Source: Virgibacillus siamensis
GTDB taxonomy: Bacteria > Bacillota > Bacilli > Bacillales > Amphibacillaceae
Length of the DNA: 64,000 nt
Assembly (NCBI RefSeq): GCF_900162695.1
Contig: NZ_FUIH01000007.1
Coordinates: 744,001 to 808,000 of the forward strand
Reading direction: 5' to 3'
Shown: positions 24,126 to 32,294 of the stretch, one piece after another
Layout of the letters: each line of letters opens with the position of its first letter
Numbering within the stretch: the first letter of the stretch is position 1
Program-made: the position numbers and the translations under genes
The notes under the pieces: generated by a model
What the model was told of the DNA's origin: nothing
What the model saw: only the letters and a program-made list of their open reading frames with translations
Database searches by the model: none

Positions 24126-24980
24126 TTACTCTATTCCTTCGATTTCTCTAATTTTCGCATCTGGTTTTTTGGAAACATCCGCACCGGCGAAAAACTTTTT
24201 GGAAAGCTTTGTCAGTGTTCCATCCTTATGCATGTCAGCAAGAGCTTCATTGATTTTTTTCTCCAATGTTGGGGCATCTTTAGGCATTACAACATTTACC
24301 GTTGTTGGATGAAATTTTAAGTCTGGATGAATCTTGATATCCAATTCCGGAAATGCGGACAGGGCAAGCTTTTGCAAATAATAATCATTTATAATAACAT
24401 CGGTTCGGCCATTTGCGACATCCCGCAAATAAACATCATTGGTTGCATTGCCGTATGTTTTAACTGTTGCACCAAATTTTCGGGCGATGTCACTGTATAC
24501 AGTTGTTGCAGCACCACCTGCTTTTTTACCTTTTAGATCTTCCAATGTGTTAATACCGGATAAATTATTGGAACGCACAATCATTGTTGAATACGAATGT
24601 TTGAATGGTTCACTGAAGGTAAATTTCTTTCTGCTTTCTTCCCTTGGTCCTGCGGTAATGACGTCGATTCGCCCGGATTTTAGTGATGCAAGCATCGCAT
24701 CAAAGGCCATCGTTTCGAATTTGATATCCAGGTTCAAACGTTTTGCAACTTCCCGCATCACTTCAACATTATATCCGGTTAGCTTGTCCGAACCTTCCGG
24801 ATAATAGGAGGCTGGATATAGGGTTCCTGCAGTTCCATAGACAATTTCACCCGATTCCTGAATTTCTGCCCATTTCCCGTCCGCCTTTTTCGAATCACTG
24901 CTTTTTTCTGAATCTCCGCATGCACTTAACACTAGTAATAATGAGATAACCAATAATGATGCCAATATTTTTCGTTTCAT
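24126..24980 (-). CDS. Amino acid-binding lipoprotein of an ABC importer (cystine-type)
   Basis: The 284-residue type 3 solute-binding lipoprotein has a signal peptide with lipobox LSAC (acylated Cys at about residue 21), a Ser/Asp/Lys-rich linker and the family landmarks LTGYNVEVMREVAKRLN, SGRIDVITAGPREESRKKFTFSEPF and LEDLKGKKAGG. Resemblance to TcyJ/TcyK-type receptors suggests cystine or a related sulfur amino acid, but the ligand pocket cannot be read with confidence. No S-box or T-box precedes it. Together with the downstream permease it forms a two-gene operon without ATPase. Confidence 0.88.
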   Translation of the reverse strand: MKRKILASLLVISLLLVLSACGDSEKSSDSKKADGKWAEIQESGEIVYGTAGTLYPASYYPEGSDKLTGYNVEVMREVAKRLNLDIKFETMAFDAMLASLKSGRIDVITAGPREESRKKFTFSEPFKHSYSTMIVRSNNLSGINTLEDLKGKKAGGAATTVYSDIARKFGATVKTYGNATNDVYLRDVANGRTDVIINDYYLQKLALSAFPELDIKIHPDLKFHPTTVNVVMPKDAPTLEKKINEALADMHKDGTLTKLSKKFFAGADVSKKPDAKIREIEGIE

Positions 24981-25151
24981 CTGTGATGTACCCTCCAGTT
25001 CATATTGTTGTTATATGTAAAAACCTTTTATGATTGTAACAGAGGGGCTAATTAGTTTCAATTTTTCCGGGTTCTGTTATATAAAATTTATCGTAACTGT
25101 TTGACCGGTAAGATATGGATGCTCAAATCTGATAGCAGGGAGGGAAATCAC

Positions 25152-25676
25152 TTGAAAAAGCGTTGGACAATAAGTGGAATTGGTTTCGTGATAATTCTTA
25201 TGGTCGTTATCTATGTGAATTTCGGACTGCCATGGAATTATTTTGAAGCGAGGGAAGCCTTTCAGCAGCATTTATCGTCATATAAAGAAGAGATGGAAAT
25301 TGATAAGGTACATTATGATTTTTTACATGGTGGATACCATGGGGAAGCACATCTGAAAAATAACCCCGATTTTCAATTTTACATTGGACAAAATCAGCGT
25401 ACCGGTCAAATAGAAGATGGCTATGCATATCAGCGATTACGGGAGCGTGCCAACAAAATCGTTAATGCAATTGTGAATCGGTACCTCCCAACTCGTCTGA
25501 AGCCCGGACCGGAAGTTGAAATAACCAATTTTGAACAAAAAGCCCTCGAAATCAATATAGTTACCGAAGCAGCAGTTGATAATCAGGTTAAGAAAAAAAT
25601 TAAACAGGCTATTATTCAAAGCGGTTTTAAGCCGGACCAGCTTATGTTTGCGGTGAAGAGGAGGGGAAGGGACTAA
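25152..25676 (+). CDS. Membrane-anchored protein of unknown function
   Basis: The frame starts at TTG 25152, chosen because an AGGGAGGG site lies just upstream; the frame extends to an earlier TTG without a ribosome site. The 174-residue product has an N-terminal membrane anchor (about residues 5-24, WTISGIGFVIILMVVIYVNF) and a mostly charged external domain with HYDFLHGGYHGEAHLK and a C-terminal alpha/beta segment VNRYLPTRLKPGPEVEI. I do not recognise the family with certainty; weak resemblance to Bacillus YfjL-type proteins is possible. It is divergent from the amino acid importer. Confidence 0.6.
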   Translation: MKKRWTISGIGFVIILMVVIYVNFGLPWNYFEAREAFQQHLSSYKEEMEIDKVHYDFLHGGYHGEAHLKNNPDFQFYIGQNQRTGQIEDGYAYQRLRERANKIVNAIVNRYLPTRLKPGPEVEITNFEQKALEINIVTEAAVDNQVKKKIKQAIIQSGFKPDQLMFAVKRRGRD

Positions 25677-25736
25677 ACACACTGCCCAGATATCATACAT
25701 AGGATAATCTGATAAACCAGTGAAAGGAAGAGGTAT

Positions 25737-26315
25737 ATGTATTATTTTCCTGATATGCAGCCATATCATTATTCTCACCCGTATGCTATGCCGGTCTGTA
25801 ACTGTGAAAGGCAGTATGCTTATTGGATGGATCCTTATTACGAGATGGAGGCAAGTTATTATGGTTACTTAAACCATCCTTCTGCAAACGATGAAGCGCG
25901 CATTCGCTTAAAGGATCATGGAAGAGAACCGTATGTAGTCGATATTGAGGAGGCCGCTAAGAAAAATAAAAACTTCCGTACGACACTGTGGACTGGGGAT
26001 CATCTGCAGTTAACAGTGATGCGTATTGAAATTGGTGAAGATATCGGGCTGGAAATGCACCCGGATGTTGATCAGTTTTTGCGTATTGAAGAAGGGCAGG
26101 CTGTTGTTCGCATGGGGGATGCGCAAGATCATTTGTATTTGGAAGAAAAGATTGATGACGATAATGCAGTTGTTGTACCAGCCGGCACATGGCATAATAT
26201 TATCAATATCGGTCGGCGGCCGCTAAAACTCTACACTATCTACGCTCCACCCGAGCATCCATTTGGCACCGTTCATAAAACCAAGGCCGATGCAATTGCG
26301 GCTGAGGAAGGATAG
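25737..26315 (+). CDS. Cupin-domain protein with Tyr/His/Pro-rich N-terminus
   Basis: The 192-residue protein begins with about 50 residues rich in Tyr, Pro, His and Met (YYFPDMQPYHYSHPYAMP), of a kind seen in spore-surface proteins, then has a cupin barrel. Cupin motif 1 is GLEMHPDVDQFLRIEEG (His, Asp and Glu near residues 104-116) and motif 2 is VVPAGTWHNIINIG. Motif 1 has a single clear His, so metal binding may differ from the standard two-His site. The enzymatic role is unknown; a mannose-6-phosphate-isomerase-like or storage/coat role are both possible. GGAAGAGG precedes the ATG. Confidence 0.82.
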   Translation: MYYFPDMQPYHYSHPYAMPVCNCERQYAYWMDPYYEMEASYYGYLNHPSANDEARIRLKDHGREPYVVDIEEAAKKNKNFRTTLWTGDHLQLTVMRIEIGEDIGLEMHPDVDQFLRIEEGQAVVRMGDAQDHLYLEEKIDDDNAVVVPAGTWHNIINIGRRPLKLYTIYAPPEHPFGTVHKTKADAIAAEEG

Positions 26316-26322
26316 AAAGGAC

Positions 26323-26350
26323 AGCGCGCTCTGAATAAAAGCGCGCTTTT
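26323..26350 (+). terminator. Terminator after the cupin gene
   Basis: AGCGCGCT (26323-26330) pairs with a second AGCGCGCT (26340-26347) and is followed by TTTA. Confidence 0.8.
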
Positions 26351-26412
26351 ACATATACAGGAACTTTGAAGCAATTATATAATGAACATATCGTGTAAGG
26401 GGATGAAAAAGG

Positions 26413-27144
26413 ATGAAACAAAATAAATACGATGATGTGAGGTTTTTTTCCGCGTATGAGCGGATGCCGCGATCAATTGACGGGCTTGAAGGTGCGGGGG
26501 AGTGGCCGGTATTGAAATCACTACTGCCGGAATTTCGGAAAAAGCAGGTTCTGGATTTGGGATGCGGATTCGGCTGGCATTGCCGGTATGCCCGCGAGCA
26601 ACAGGCAAGTTCTGTGACAGGAGTGGATATTTCGGAAAAGATGCTGGAGCGGGCGCGCGAAAAAACGAGGGATCCTGAGGTGCACTATATCCATTCTTCT
26701 ATCGAGGACATCCGTTTTGATGCTGCAACGTTCGATATTGTGATAAGTTCATTGGCGTTTCACTATATCCAATCATTTAAGGGAATTGCCGATAAAGTCT
26801 ACGGTTTGTTAAAGCCTGGCGGAGATTTTGTTTTTTCGGTGGAACATCCTATATTTACTTCACGAAACGAGCAGGATTGGTGTTATGATCAACAAGGTGA
26901 TCGTCTGCACTGGCCGGTTGATCATTATCAGTCAGAAGGAATACGGCATACTTCATTTTTGTCGGAGAATGTTTTGAAGTATCATCGTACTTTTTCAAGC
27001 TATGTTAATGCGCTGATCAGTGCCGGGTTTGGAATTAAGTCTATAAAGGAACCTGCCCCAACGGAAGAAATGTTAAGGACAAACCCGAACATGAAAGATG
27101 AAGACCGGAGACCGATGTTTTTGATTATTGCGGCAAACAAATAA
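26413..27144 (+). CDS. Class I SAM-dependent methyltransferase
   Basis: The 243-residue protein carries the Rossmann-type SAM site VLDLGCGFGWHCRYA (about residues 46-60), the acidic motif GVDISEKMLERARE, the post-motif FDIVISSLAFHYIQS and GLLKPGGDFVFSVEHP. It resembles small-molecule methyltransferases of the ubiE/bioC-like group; the acceptor is not evident. The ATG at 26413 follows an AAAAGG run, with a GGGG-type site a little further upstream. It is followed at once by a GGCTGGGACA-type repeat. Confidence 0.87.
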   Translation: MKQNKYDDVRFFSAYERMPRSIDGLEGAGEWPVLKSLLPEFRKKQVLDLGCGFGWHCRYAREQQASSVTGVDISEKMLERAREKTRDPEVHYIHSSIEDIRFDAATFDIVISSLAFHYIQSFKGIADKVYGLLKPGGDFVFSVEHPIFTSRNEQDWCYDQQGDRLHWPVDHYQSEGIRHTSFLSENVLKYHRTFSSYVNALISAGFGIKSIKEPAPTEEMLRTNPNMKDEDRRPMFLIIAANK

Positions 27145-27145
27145 G

Positions 27146-27227
27146 GAGGCCGGGACATATTAGAATCGTGTGATCCAAAAGACGAACAATAGGGAATTTC
27201 AATGTAAAACACTTTTGTCCCAGCCTC
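27146..27227. repeat. GGCTGGGACA-type inverted-repeat element, copy 2
   Basis: It opens GGAGGCCGGGACA (27145-27157) and closes TGTCCCAGCCTC (27216-27227), so the ends can pair over about 12 bases. It begins directly after the methyltransferase stop and ends 18 bp before the stop of the convergent M29 gene, a position where it could terminate both transcripts. Confidence 0.8.
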
Positions 27228-27244
27228 TGTAAGATTGGAATAAA

Positions 27245-28363
27245 CTAGTCATTTAATAGGTTTTCGGGATTCAATCCTTCAAGCTCCGGTAATACAAAGC
27301 GTCCGTCTTTTCTAATTAAAACATCATCAAAGTAAATTTCACCGCCGCCATATTCGGGTGTTTGGATTAATACCATATCCCAATGAATTTGGGATTCGTT
27401 GCCGTTATTTGCGTTATCATATGCTTTGCCGGGAGTGAAATGGATACTGCCGGCAATTTTTTCATCGAATAAAATATCTCCCATTGGTTTGGTGATTTTT
27501 GGGTTTAATCCGATTGCAAATTCACCAATGTAGAGAGCCCCTTCATCAGTATCAAAAATTTGTTTGATTTTATCTGGCTGATCGGAAGTTGCCTCAACAA
27601 TCTTTCCATTTTCAAAGGTAAGCGTAACATCTTTATAAGTTGTGCCAAAATATGGGCAAGGTGTATTATAGCTGATTTTGCCGTTTACGGAATCTCGAAC
27701 CGGTGCTGTATAAATTTCCCCGTCAGGCACATTCCTGTGACCTGCACATGGAACTGCCGGAATATCTTTTATTGAGAATGATAAATTCGTGCCGGGAGAA
27801 ACAATTTTCACACGGTCGGTTTCTTCCATTAATTTAACAAGTGGGGTCATTTTTTCAGCCATCTTTTGATAATCGACGTTTGTTGTTACATCAAACAAAT
27901 ACGATTCAAATCCCTTTGTGCTCTTGCCTGCCTTTTGTGCATTAGCAGGGGTTGGATGCTTAAACAAAACCCAGCGAAGATTATTGGTCATATAATTATT
28001 GGAAGGTTTAAGCGCTTCCATTAAACTTCCGAGTTGCTCGGGAGGTATATCGGAGAATTCCGCATCATTATCCTCTCCTTCAATGGCAATTACGGCATCA
28101 ATGTCCCGGTATCGTTGCATATGCCAGTCGTTCATGGTACTTATTTGTTCAACAGTTGCATTTTCGATCAGTGCCTTCATTACTTCGTTGTCATTTAGTT
28201 CCACATATGGATAAGCCCCCACACGATATGCCTCTTCCACCAGGGTAATGGCAAGATCTTTCGCACCAGCGTAAGCCGCGATAAGTACCTTTTCTTCTTT
28301 CTTAAGCCCCAATGAATGGTTGATTAATAGTTTTGCCGCTTTCCTTAAATTTTCCTCTTTCAC
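27245..28363 (-). CDS. M29-family metallo-aminopeptidase (AmpS/AmpT-like)
   Basis: The 372-residue cytoplasmic aminopeptidase has the M29 features NVPDGEIYTAP and GEFAIGLNPKI (metal-binding Glu residues), SIHFTPGKAYDNANNGNESQIHWDMV (read as two parts around the NGNES turn, with His ligands), and the final DDVLIRKDGRFVLPEL. The length is slightly below the usual 400-410, the N-terminus being short. The start is GTG at 28363 with GGGAGG nine bases upstream. It removes N-terminal residues from peptides inside the cell. Confidence 0.9.
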   Translation of the reverse strand: MKEENLRKAAKLLINHSLGLKKEEKVLIAAYAGAKDLAITLVEEAYRVGAYPYVELNDNEVMKALIENATVEQISTMNDWHMQRYRDIDAVIAIEGEDNDAEFSDIPPEQLGSLMEALKPSNNYMTNNLRWVLFKHPTPANAQKAGKSTKGFESYLFDVTTNVDYQKMAEKMTPLVKLMEETDRVKIVSPGTNLSFSIKDIPAVPCAGHRNVPDGEIYTAPVRDSVNGKISYNTPCPYFGTTYKDVTLTFENGKIVEATSDQPDKIKQIFDTDEGALYIGEFAIGLNPKITKPMGDILFDEKIAGSIHFTPGKAYDNANNGNESQIHWDMVLIQTPEYGGGEIYFDDVLIRKDGRFVLPELEGLNPENLLND

Positions 28364-28665
28364 AATATAAAACCTCCCAGTATTTGTATTTATAGTATAA
28401 CAATAGCCTATTTGATGTCTTTACCAAATACCATGGAGGCTGATTTTATCTCCAACTTAAGGCTGAATTCCGATGAAATGTAAAAGGACCAGGTAATTAA
28501 GCCTGATTTGTTGTATTGAAGCGAATCTTCGGGAGAAAGAGGTGCAGTTTTGAAAAATATAGCCCAAATAAAGTTTCTTGAAACCTTAACAGGAAAAAAT
28601 CGTAACTGTGTATACAGCTGTCATCAAAAACTAAAGGACCAAGCATACTAGCTTGGCCCGTCAAT
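28364..28665. other. Intergenic region with no clear gene
   Basis: This 302-bp stretch lies between the M29 gene start and the NhaC-type gene stop, both on the minus strand. It holds the terminator at 28626-28658 and presumably the M29 promoter. A plus-strand frame with a TTG start near 28549 and an AGAGGTG site would give about 33 residues, but it runs through the terminator stem and I do not accept it as a gene. Confidence 0.5.
28626..28658 (-). terminator. Terminator of the NhaC-type transporter gene
   Basis: CCAAGC (28639-28644) pairs with GCTTGG (28651-28656), extended by GGAC/GCCC flanks; on the minus strand a CCTTTAGTTTTT tract follows. Confidence 0.65.
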
Positions 28666-30006
28666 TTATGCTTCTTTTGTATTTTGATTTTTGCCTGTGT
28701 CTGTTTTGACGCCGGTGGAAAATCGCGGGTAACCAGCAACAATTGCAATTACACCGGCTATTCCGAGCAATACCGGATAGATGCAGTATGGCATGATGGA
28801 AACAGGGGAGATGGATGCAACACCGGCAACCGCGAGCAATTGTGCACCATACGGTAAAATCCCCTGAAATGCACTTGCAAAAATATCCAGAACACTAGCT
28901 GATCGTCGCGGGTCGACACCGAACCGTTCTGAAATCTGTTTGACTAGCGGACCAACACTGATAATAGAGATTGTGTTGTTGGCTGTTGATACATCAAAGG
29001 CGCTGACAAGTCCGGCAATTCCTGCTTCGGCACCTTTTCGTGTTTTAATTCGATTGCTGATAGCATGAAGCATGAAGTCAATTCCGCCGTTTACACGGAT
29101 TAGTTCGACTAAACCTCCTAGTAAAATCGATAACAGGGATAGTTCCTGCATGCCGGCCATGCCGTCGCCAAGCAAGTTCAGGAATCCCATGCCGTCGAAT
29201 TTACCGTAAAACAGTCCAATGATTCCGGCGAAAATGGTACCGCCGATTAAGACATAGATGACATTGACACCGGCAATCGCAAATACAAGTACGGCAAGAT
29301 ATGGCAATACTTTTATCAGGTCATATGGGTGATTTCCGCTGACCCCGCCGCTTGCATCAAGTGTCATTACTCCGAAAATTACAGCTGTTACAATTGCAGC
29401 GGGAAGTGCGATATAAACGTTCACCTTAAATTTATCACTCATTTTAACAGCCTGTGTTCGAACCGCCGCAATGGTCGTATCGGAAATCATCGACAAGTTA
29501 TCACCGAACATGGCACCACTGATAATTGCACCCATAATCAAGGCAGTACTCATACCGGTCTGATCAGCAAGTCCGGCACCGATTGGGGCAAGCGCAACGA
29601 CCGTGCCGACGGATGTCCCCATTGAAATGGATATAAAGCAGCCGATTATAAACAACCCGACAATTAACAGGTTTTCCGGTAAGAAAGTTAAACCGAGATT
29701 AACGGTTGATTCAACTGCTCCAACACCCTCAGCGACAGCAGCAAATGCACCGGCAAGCAGGTAAATTATGACCATCAGCATAATGTTGGGATGACCTGCA
29801 CCTTTTGTCAGGTGGTCAAGTTTATCTTTAAACGCCATTTTCCGGTTCATAAACAGTGCGAATAAAACGGCAATGAATACTGCAACAAGTACGGGCAGTT
29901 TATAAAAGTCGCCATTTATAAGACCGGATCCGATAAATAACAGTAAAAAAATGATAAAAGGCAGTAACGCAAAAGGATTTCCTTTATTAATTTTTGTTGT
30001 GTTCAT
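28666..30006 (-). CDS. metT: NhaC-family antiporter under S-box control (MetT-like methionine transporter)
   Basis: This is a 446-residue membrane protein with about 11-12 hydrophobic segments of the NhaC superfamily. Landmarks include SMGTSVGTVVALAPIG, SGAMFGDNLSMISDTTIAA and STANNTISIISVG. NhaC members exchange sodium for protons or for organic acids, but those behind SAM riboswitches have been proposed as methionine transporters (MetT). The S-box leader directly upstream supports that reading here. The start ATG at 30006 has a GGGGGAGA site; the frame continues upstream into the leader. Sodium/proton exchange remains possible. Confidence 0.85.
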   Translation of the reverse strand: MNTTKINKGNPFALLPFIIFLLLFIGSGLINGDFYKLPVLVAVFIAVLFALFMNRKMAFKDKLDHLTKGAGHPNIMLMVIIYLLAGAFAAVAEGVGAVESTVNLGLTFLPENLLIVGLFIIGCFISISMGTSVGTVVALAPIGAGLADQTGMSTALIMGAIISGAMFGDNLSMISDTTIAAVRTQAVKMSDKFKVNVYIALPAAIVTAVIFGVMTLDASGGVSGNHPYDLIKVLPYLAVLVFAIAGVNVIYVLIGGTIFAGIIGLFYGKFDGMGFLNLLGDGMAGMQELSLLSILLGGLVELIRVNGGIDFMLHAISNRIKTRKGAEAGIAGLVSAFDVSTANNTISIISVGPLVKQISERFGVDPRRSASVLDIFASAFQGILPYGAQLLAVAGVASISPVSIMPYCIYPVLLGIAGVIAIVAGYPRFSTGVKTDTGKNQNTKEA

Positions 30007-30110
30007 TCCAATCTCCCCCTTGATGAATGTAAGTGTGTTAGGAATTCTGGGGTTATTGCTATCATGTCGATTCAACATCTGGACTGTGCAATAAAACCTG
30101 TACAAAAACA

Positions 30111-30262
30111 AAAAACCTTCCGTCTTGGAAGGAGATTATAGAATATCTTATCTTCCAAAACGCATATATAGCGGTTTGCTGGAATTGGCACCTTGCAGTT
30201 ATTTGCGCAGGTTGCCGGGCTTCACAGGGCCAGATCCCTCAGCCACTCTGGATAAGTGGTGT
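30111..30262 (-). ncRNA. SAM riboswitch (S-box, SAM-I)
   Basis: On the minus strand the leader begins CTTATCCAGAG, then TGGCTGAGGGA, CTGGCCCTGTGAAGCCCGGC and AACC, which are the conserved SAM-I core elements in order. It ends with an intrinsic terminator whose stem is CCTTCC/GGAAGG (plus-strand 30116-30132) followed by a T-run. High SAM should stop transcription before the NhaC-type gene. Confidence 0.96.
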
Positions 30263-30281
30263 ATTTAATTGGATGATAGTC

Positions 30282-30310
30282 AGTTTAGTACAATTCATGA
30301 AATGTGTCAA
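30282..30310 (-). promoter_or_regulatory. Promoter of the S-box leader
   Basis: Minus-strand TTGACA (30305-30310) and TAAACT (30282-30287) with a 17-bp spacer, starting transcription shortly before the riboswitch. Confidence 0.75.
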
Positions 30311-30340
30311 TCGTAATATGTTGAAAATGGGGGGAGTGTC

Positions 30341-30958
30341 ATGAAGGTACGGAATAAATTGCCGAAGATGAATGAAGCTGTACATGTGGAACTGATTCAA
30401 AATGGCTGGAAGGAAATGAAAGTACCCCAAAGTTTGACAGTGGCTATTCTTTTATCAATTCCGTTTATGATACTGAATGGAATTGCAGCCCTTTGGATGA
30501 TAAATCTTTTTTCCGGTATTACATTAAATGAATTTGGTATGACAACGCAGCAGGATTCATTAACAATTACCGTTAACCTGGGAATTATACTCTTAATATT
30601 CTTATTGGTCTTCATCCATGAATTACTCCATTTGATTTTCATACCAAACTTTCTCAGATCCGAAAACACGACGATTGGACTCACACTATTTGGCGGGTAT
30701 GTAGCAACGGAAGAAGTGATTACAAAATCGAGGTACATCATTATTACTGTTGCTCCTTTTATTATTATTTCCATGCTATTACCAATGGTGCTGGGAATAA
30801 TTGGAGCACTAACACCATCCATGAAGCTTCTGATATTCGTTAACGCTATGGCATCGTCAGTTGATATCCTGAATCTCATGTTCATATTAATCAACATTCC
30901 AAGGAAAGCCATCATAACAAATAACGGGACAAAAACTTATTGGAAACGAAGTAATTAA
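30341..30958 (+). CDS. DUF3267-type membrane protein with zincin-like HELLH motif
   Basis: The 205-residue integral membrane protein has four to five hydrophobic segments and a HELLHLIF motif at about residues 96-103 within the second membrane segment. This HExxH arrangement is that of the DUF3267 putative zincin peptidases. A third metal ligand may be the Asp in SSVDILNLMF near residue 171. The substrate is unknown. GGGGGGAG precedes the ATG at 30341. It is divergent from the S-box leader. Confidence 0.8.
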   Translation: MKVRNKLPKMNEAVHVELIQNGWKEMKVPQSLTVAILLSIPFMILNGIAALWMINLFSGITLNEFGMTTQQDSLTITVNLGIILLIFLLVFIHELLHLIFIPNFLRSENTTIGLTLFGGYVATEEVITKSRYIIITVAPFIIISMLLPMVLGIIGALTPSMKLLIFVNAMASSVDILNLMFILINIPRKAIITNNGTKTYWKRSN

Positions 30959-31070
30959 CTGTGATTTAAAGCCCGATAAAAGAAAAAATTGAAATTGATA
31001 GTTCAGATTAATGCCGGGGTGGTTATTTTTTCTGTGGATGTTATGCTTTATGTTAGATGAATTTTTAGAA

Positions 31071-31106
31071 AGCCGTGTTACTCTTCAAAGGCCAAGTAAC
31101 GCGGCT
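31071..31106. other. Hairpin of unknown role before the GNAT gene
   Basis: AGCCGTGTTAC (31071-31081) pairs with GTAACGCGGCT (31096-31106) with one G-U type pair. No T-run follows, so it is not a usual terminator; it lies 42 bp before the next start codon. Confidence 0.5.
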
Positions 31107-31147
31107 GTACTGGTTTATATATGTGAAATTCAGGAGGAAAATAAAGT

Positions 31148-31897
31148 ATGGATAATTATACGGTAAACACAGTTAAAGCACGTCCGGAATTAGTAGATGA
31201 ATTCGATAAATTACATGGATTGGGCTGGGTAAAGTATATGAGCCAGGATCCCGTTGGTGTAACGTATTGGAGAAAATTATTTTCCTGCTTTCCCGAATTT
31301 CAATATCTTTTGTTCAATAAAGAATCACACCCTGTGGCGTGCGGTAATGCTATTCCATTTGATTGGGATGGTAGTGATGCGACTCTGCCGTCCGGTTGGG
31401 ATGGTGTTTTTGAGAAAGGAATGACAGATTACAAATATCATAAATCCCCAAATTCGCTTTCAGCTCTGGCGATTGTCATTCACCCGGATTTCAGGGGGAA
31501 GGGGCTGAGTGGATTGATGGTCAGGGAAATGAAGGCTTTGGCTGTTGAACATAATCTGGATAAAATGGTCGCCCCTGTCAGGCCATCCTCAAAATCCAAG
31601 TATCCGCTAATACCTATGGATGAATACATTACTTGGTTGAGGGAAGATGCTACACCGTTTGATCCCTGGATTAGGACGCATTATAAATCCGGCGCTTCGA
31701 TTATTAAAGTGGCGGAAAGGTCGATGGTTATTCCTGCTTCTGTTAAAAAATGGGAAGATTGGACAGGTTTGAAACTGCCCGCTTCAGGAAGATATGTCAT
31801 AAAAGATGGCTTAGTACCGTTGAATGTCGATATTGCGGCTGATAAAGGTGTTTATATTGAGCCAAATGTTTGGATGCGACATTATTTGGATTACTAG
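31148..31897 (+). CDS. GNAT-fold acetyltransferase, unusual long form
   Basis: The 249-residue protein has a recognisable acetyl-CoA-binding motif (VIHPDFRGKGLSGLMVREM, about residues 114-132) after an N-terminal half with YWRKLFSCFPEFQYLLF and VACGNAIPFDWDG. The C-terminal 100 residues, with a PFDPWIRTHYKSGASIIKV segment, extend beyond a minimal GNAT domain. The substrate is unknown. A CAGGAGGA site precedes the ATG. Confidence 0.75.
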   Translation: MDNYTVNTVKARPELVDEFDKLHGLGWVKYMSQDPVGVTYWRKLFSCFPEFQYLLFNKESHPVACGNAIPFDWDGSDATLPSGWDGVFEKGMTDYKYHKSPNSLSALAIVIHPDFRGKGLSGLMVREMKALAVEHNLDKMVAPVRPSSKSKYPLIPMDEYITWLREDATPFDPWIRTHYKSGASIIKVAERSMVIPASVKKWEDWTGLKLPASGRYVIKDGLVPLNVDIAADKGVYIEPNVWMRHYLDY

Positions 31898-31961
31898 CAT
31901 AGATTACATCCCTTGAAACGTTTGCTGCTGTAATTCGTATCAATAATAAGAGGTGAAAGGT

Positions 31962-32207
31962 TTGAAAAAGTATTTCGTGTTTATCGTAAACTTTATCGTG
32001 TTGTATGGTTTGTTTCAAATTGTATCAGGCTTGGTTTTGACGTCATTATATAACCCTATGATTGGTACTCATCAGGAAACAGATTTTGGCAAATCCTTCA
32101 TTCCATTCTTGTCCATGCTGCTTATCGCAACACTTTCTTACCTTGTATCGCAAAAAATAGGTCGAAATGTTTTTCAAAATGATACCGAACCGCATCCCGA
32201 TAAATGA
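31962..32207 (+). CDS. Small two-span membrane protein (possibly YfzA-like)
   Basis: The 81-residue product has two hydrophobic helices (about residues 3-25 and 44-63) and a polar, acidic tail. TTG at 31962 is preferred because AGAGGTGA lies six bases upstream; the alternative GTG at 31953 overlaps that site. The size and layout resemble the YfzA family of Bacillus, but I cannot confirm that. Its function is unknown. Confidence 0.6.
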   Translation: MKKYFVFIVNFIVLYGLFQIVSGLVLTSLYNPMIGTHQETDFGKSFIPFLSMLLIATLSYLVSQKIGRNVFQNDTEPHPDK

Positions 32208-32294
32208 AACGGAGATGTGGTTTTTTAAAATTATAAGTTTGCAGTTTCCGTTATAGGTTATATGCTGTAAGAGAGAATGAAGGGCGGAGTGGTT

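Noticed and set aside
24981..25100. S-box or T-box before the amino acid importer
   Set aside because: None of the conserved core words is present on the minus strand, despite the sulfur amino acid resemblance.
25101..25151. Earlier TTG start for the membrane-anchored protein
   Set aside because: No ribosome site precedes it, while TTG 25152 has AGGGAGGG.
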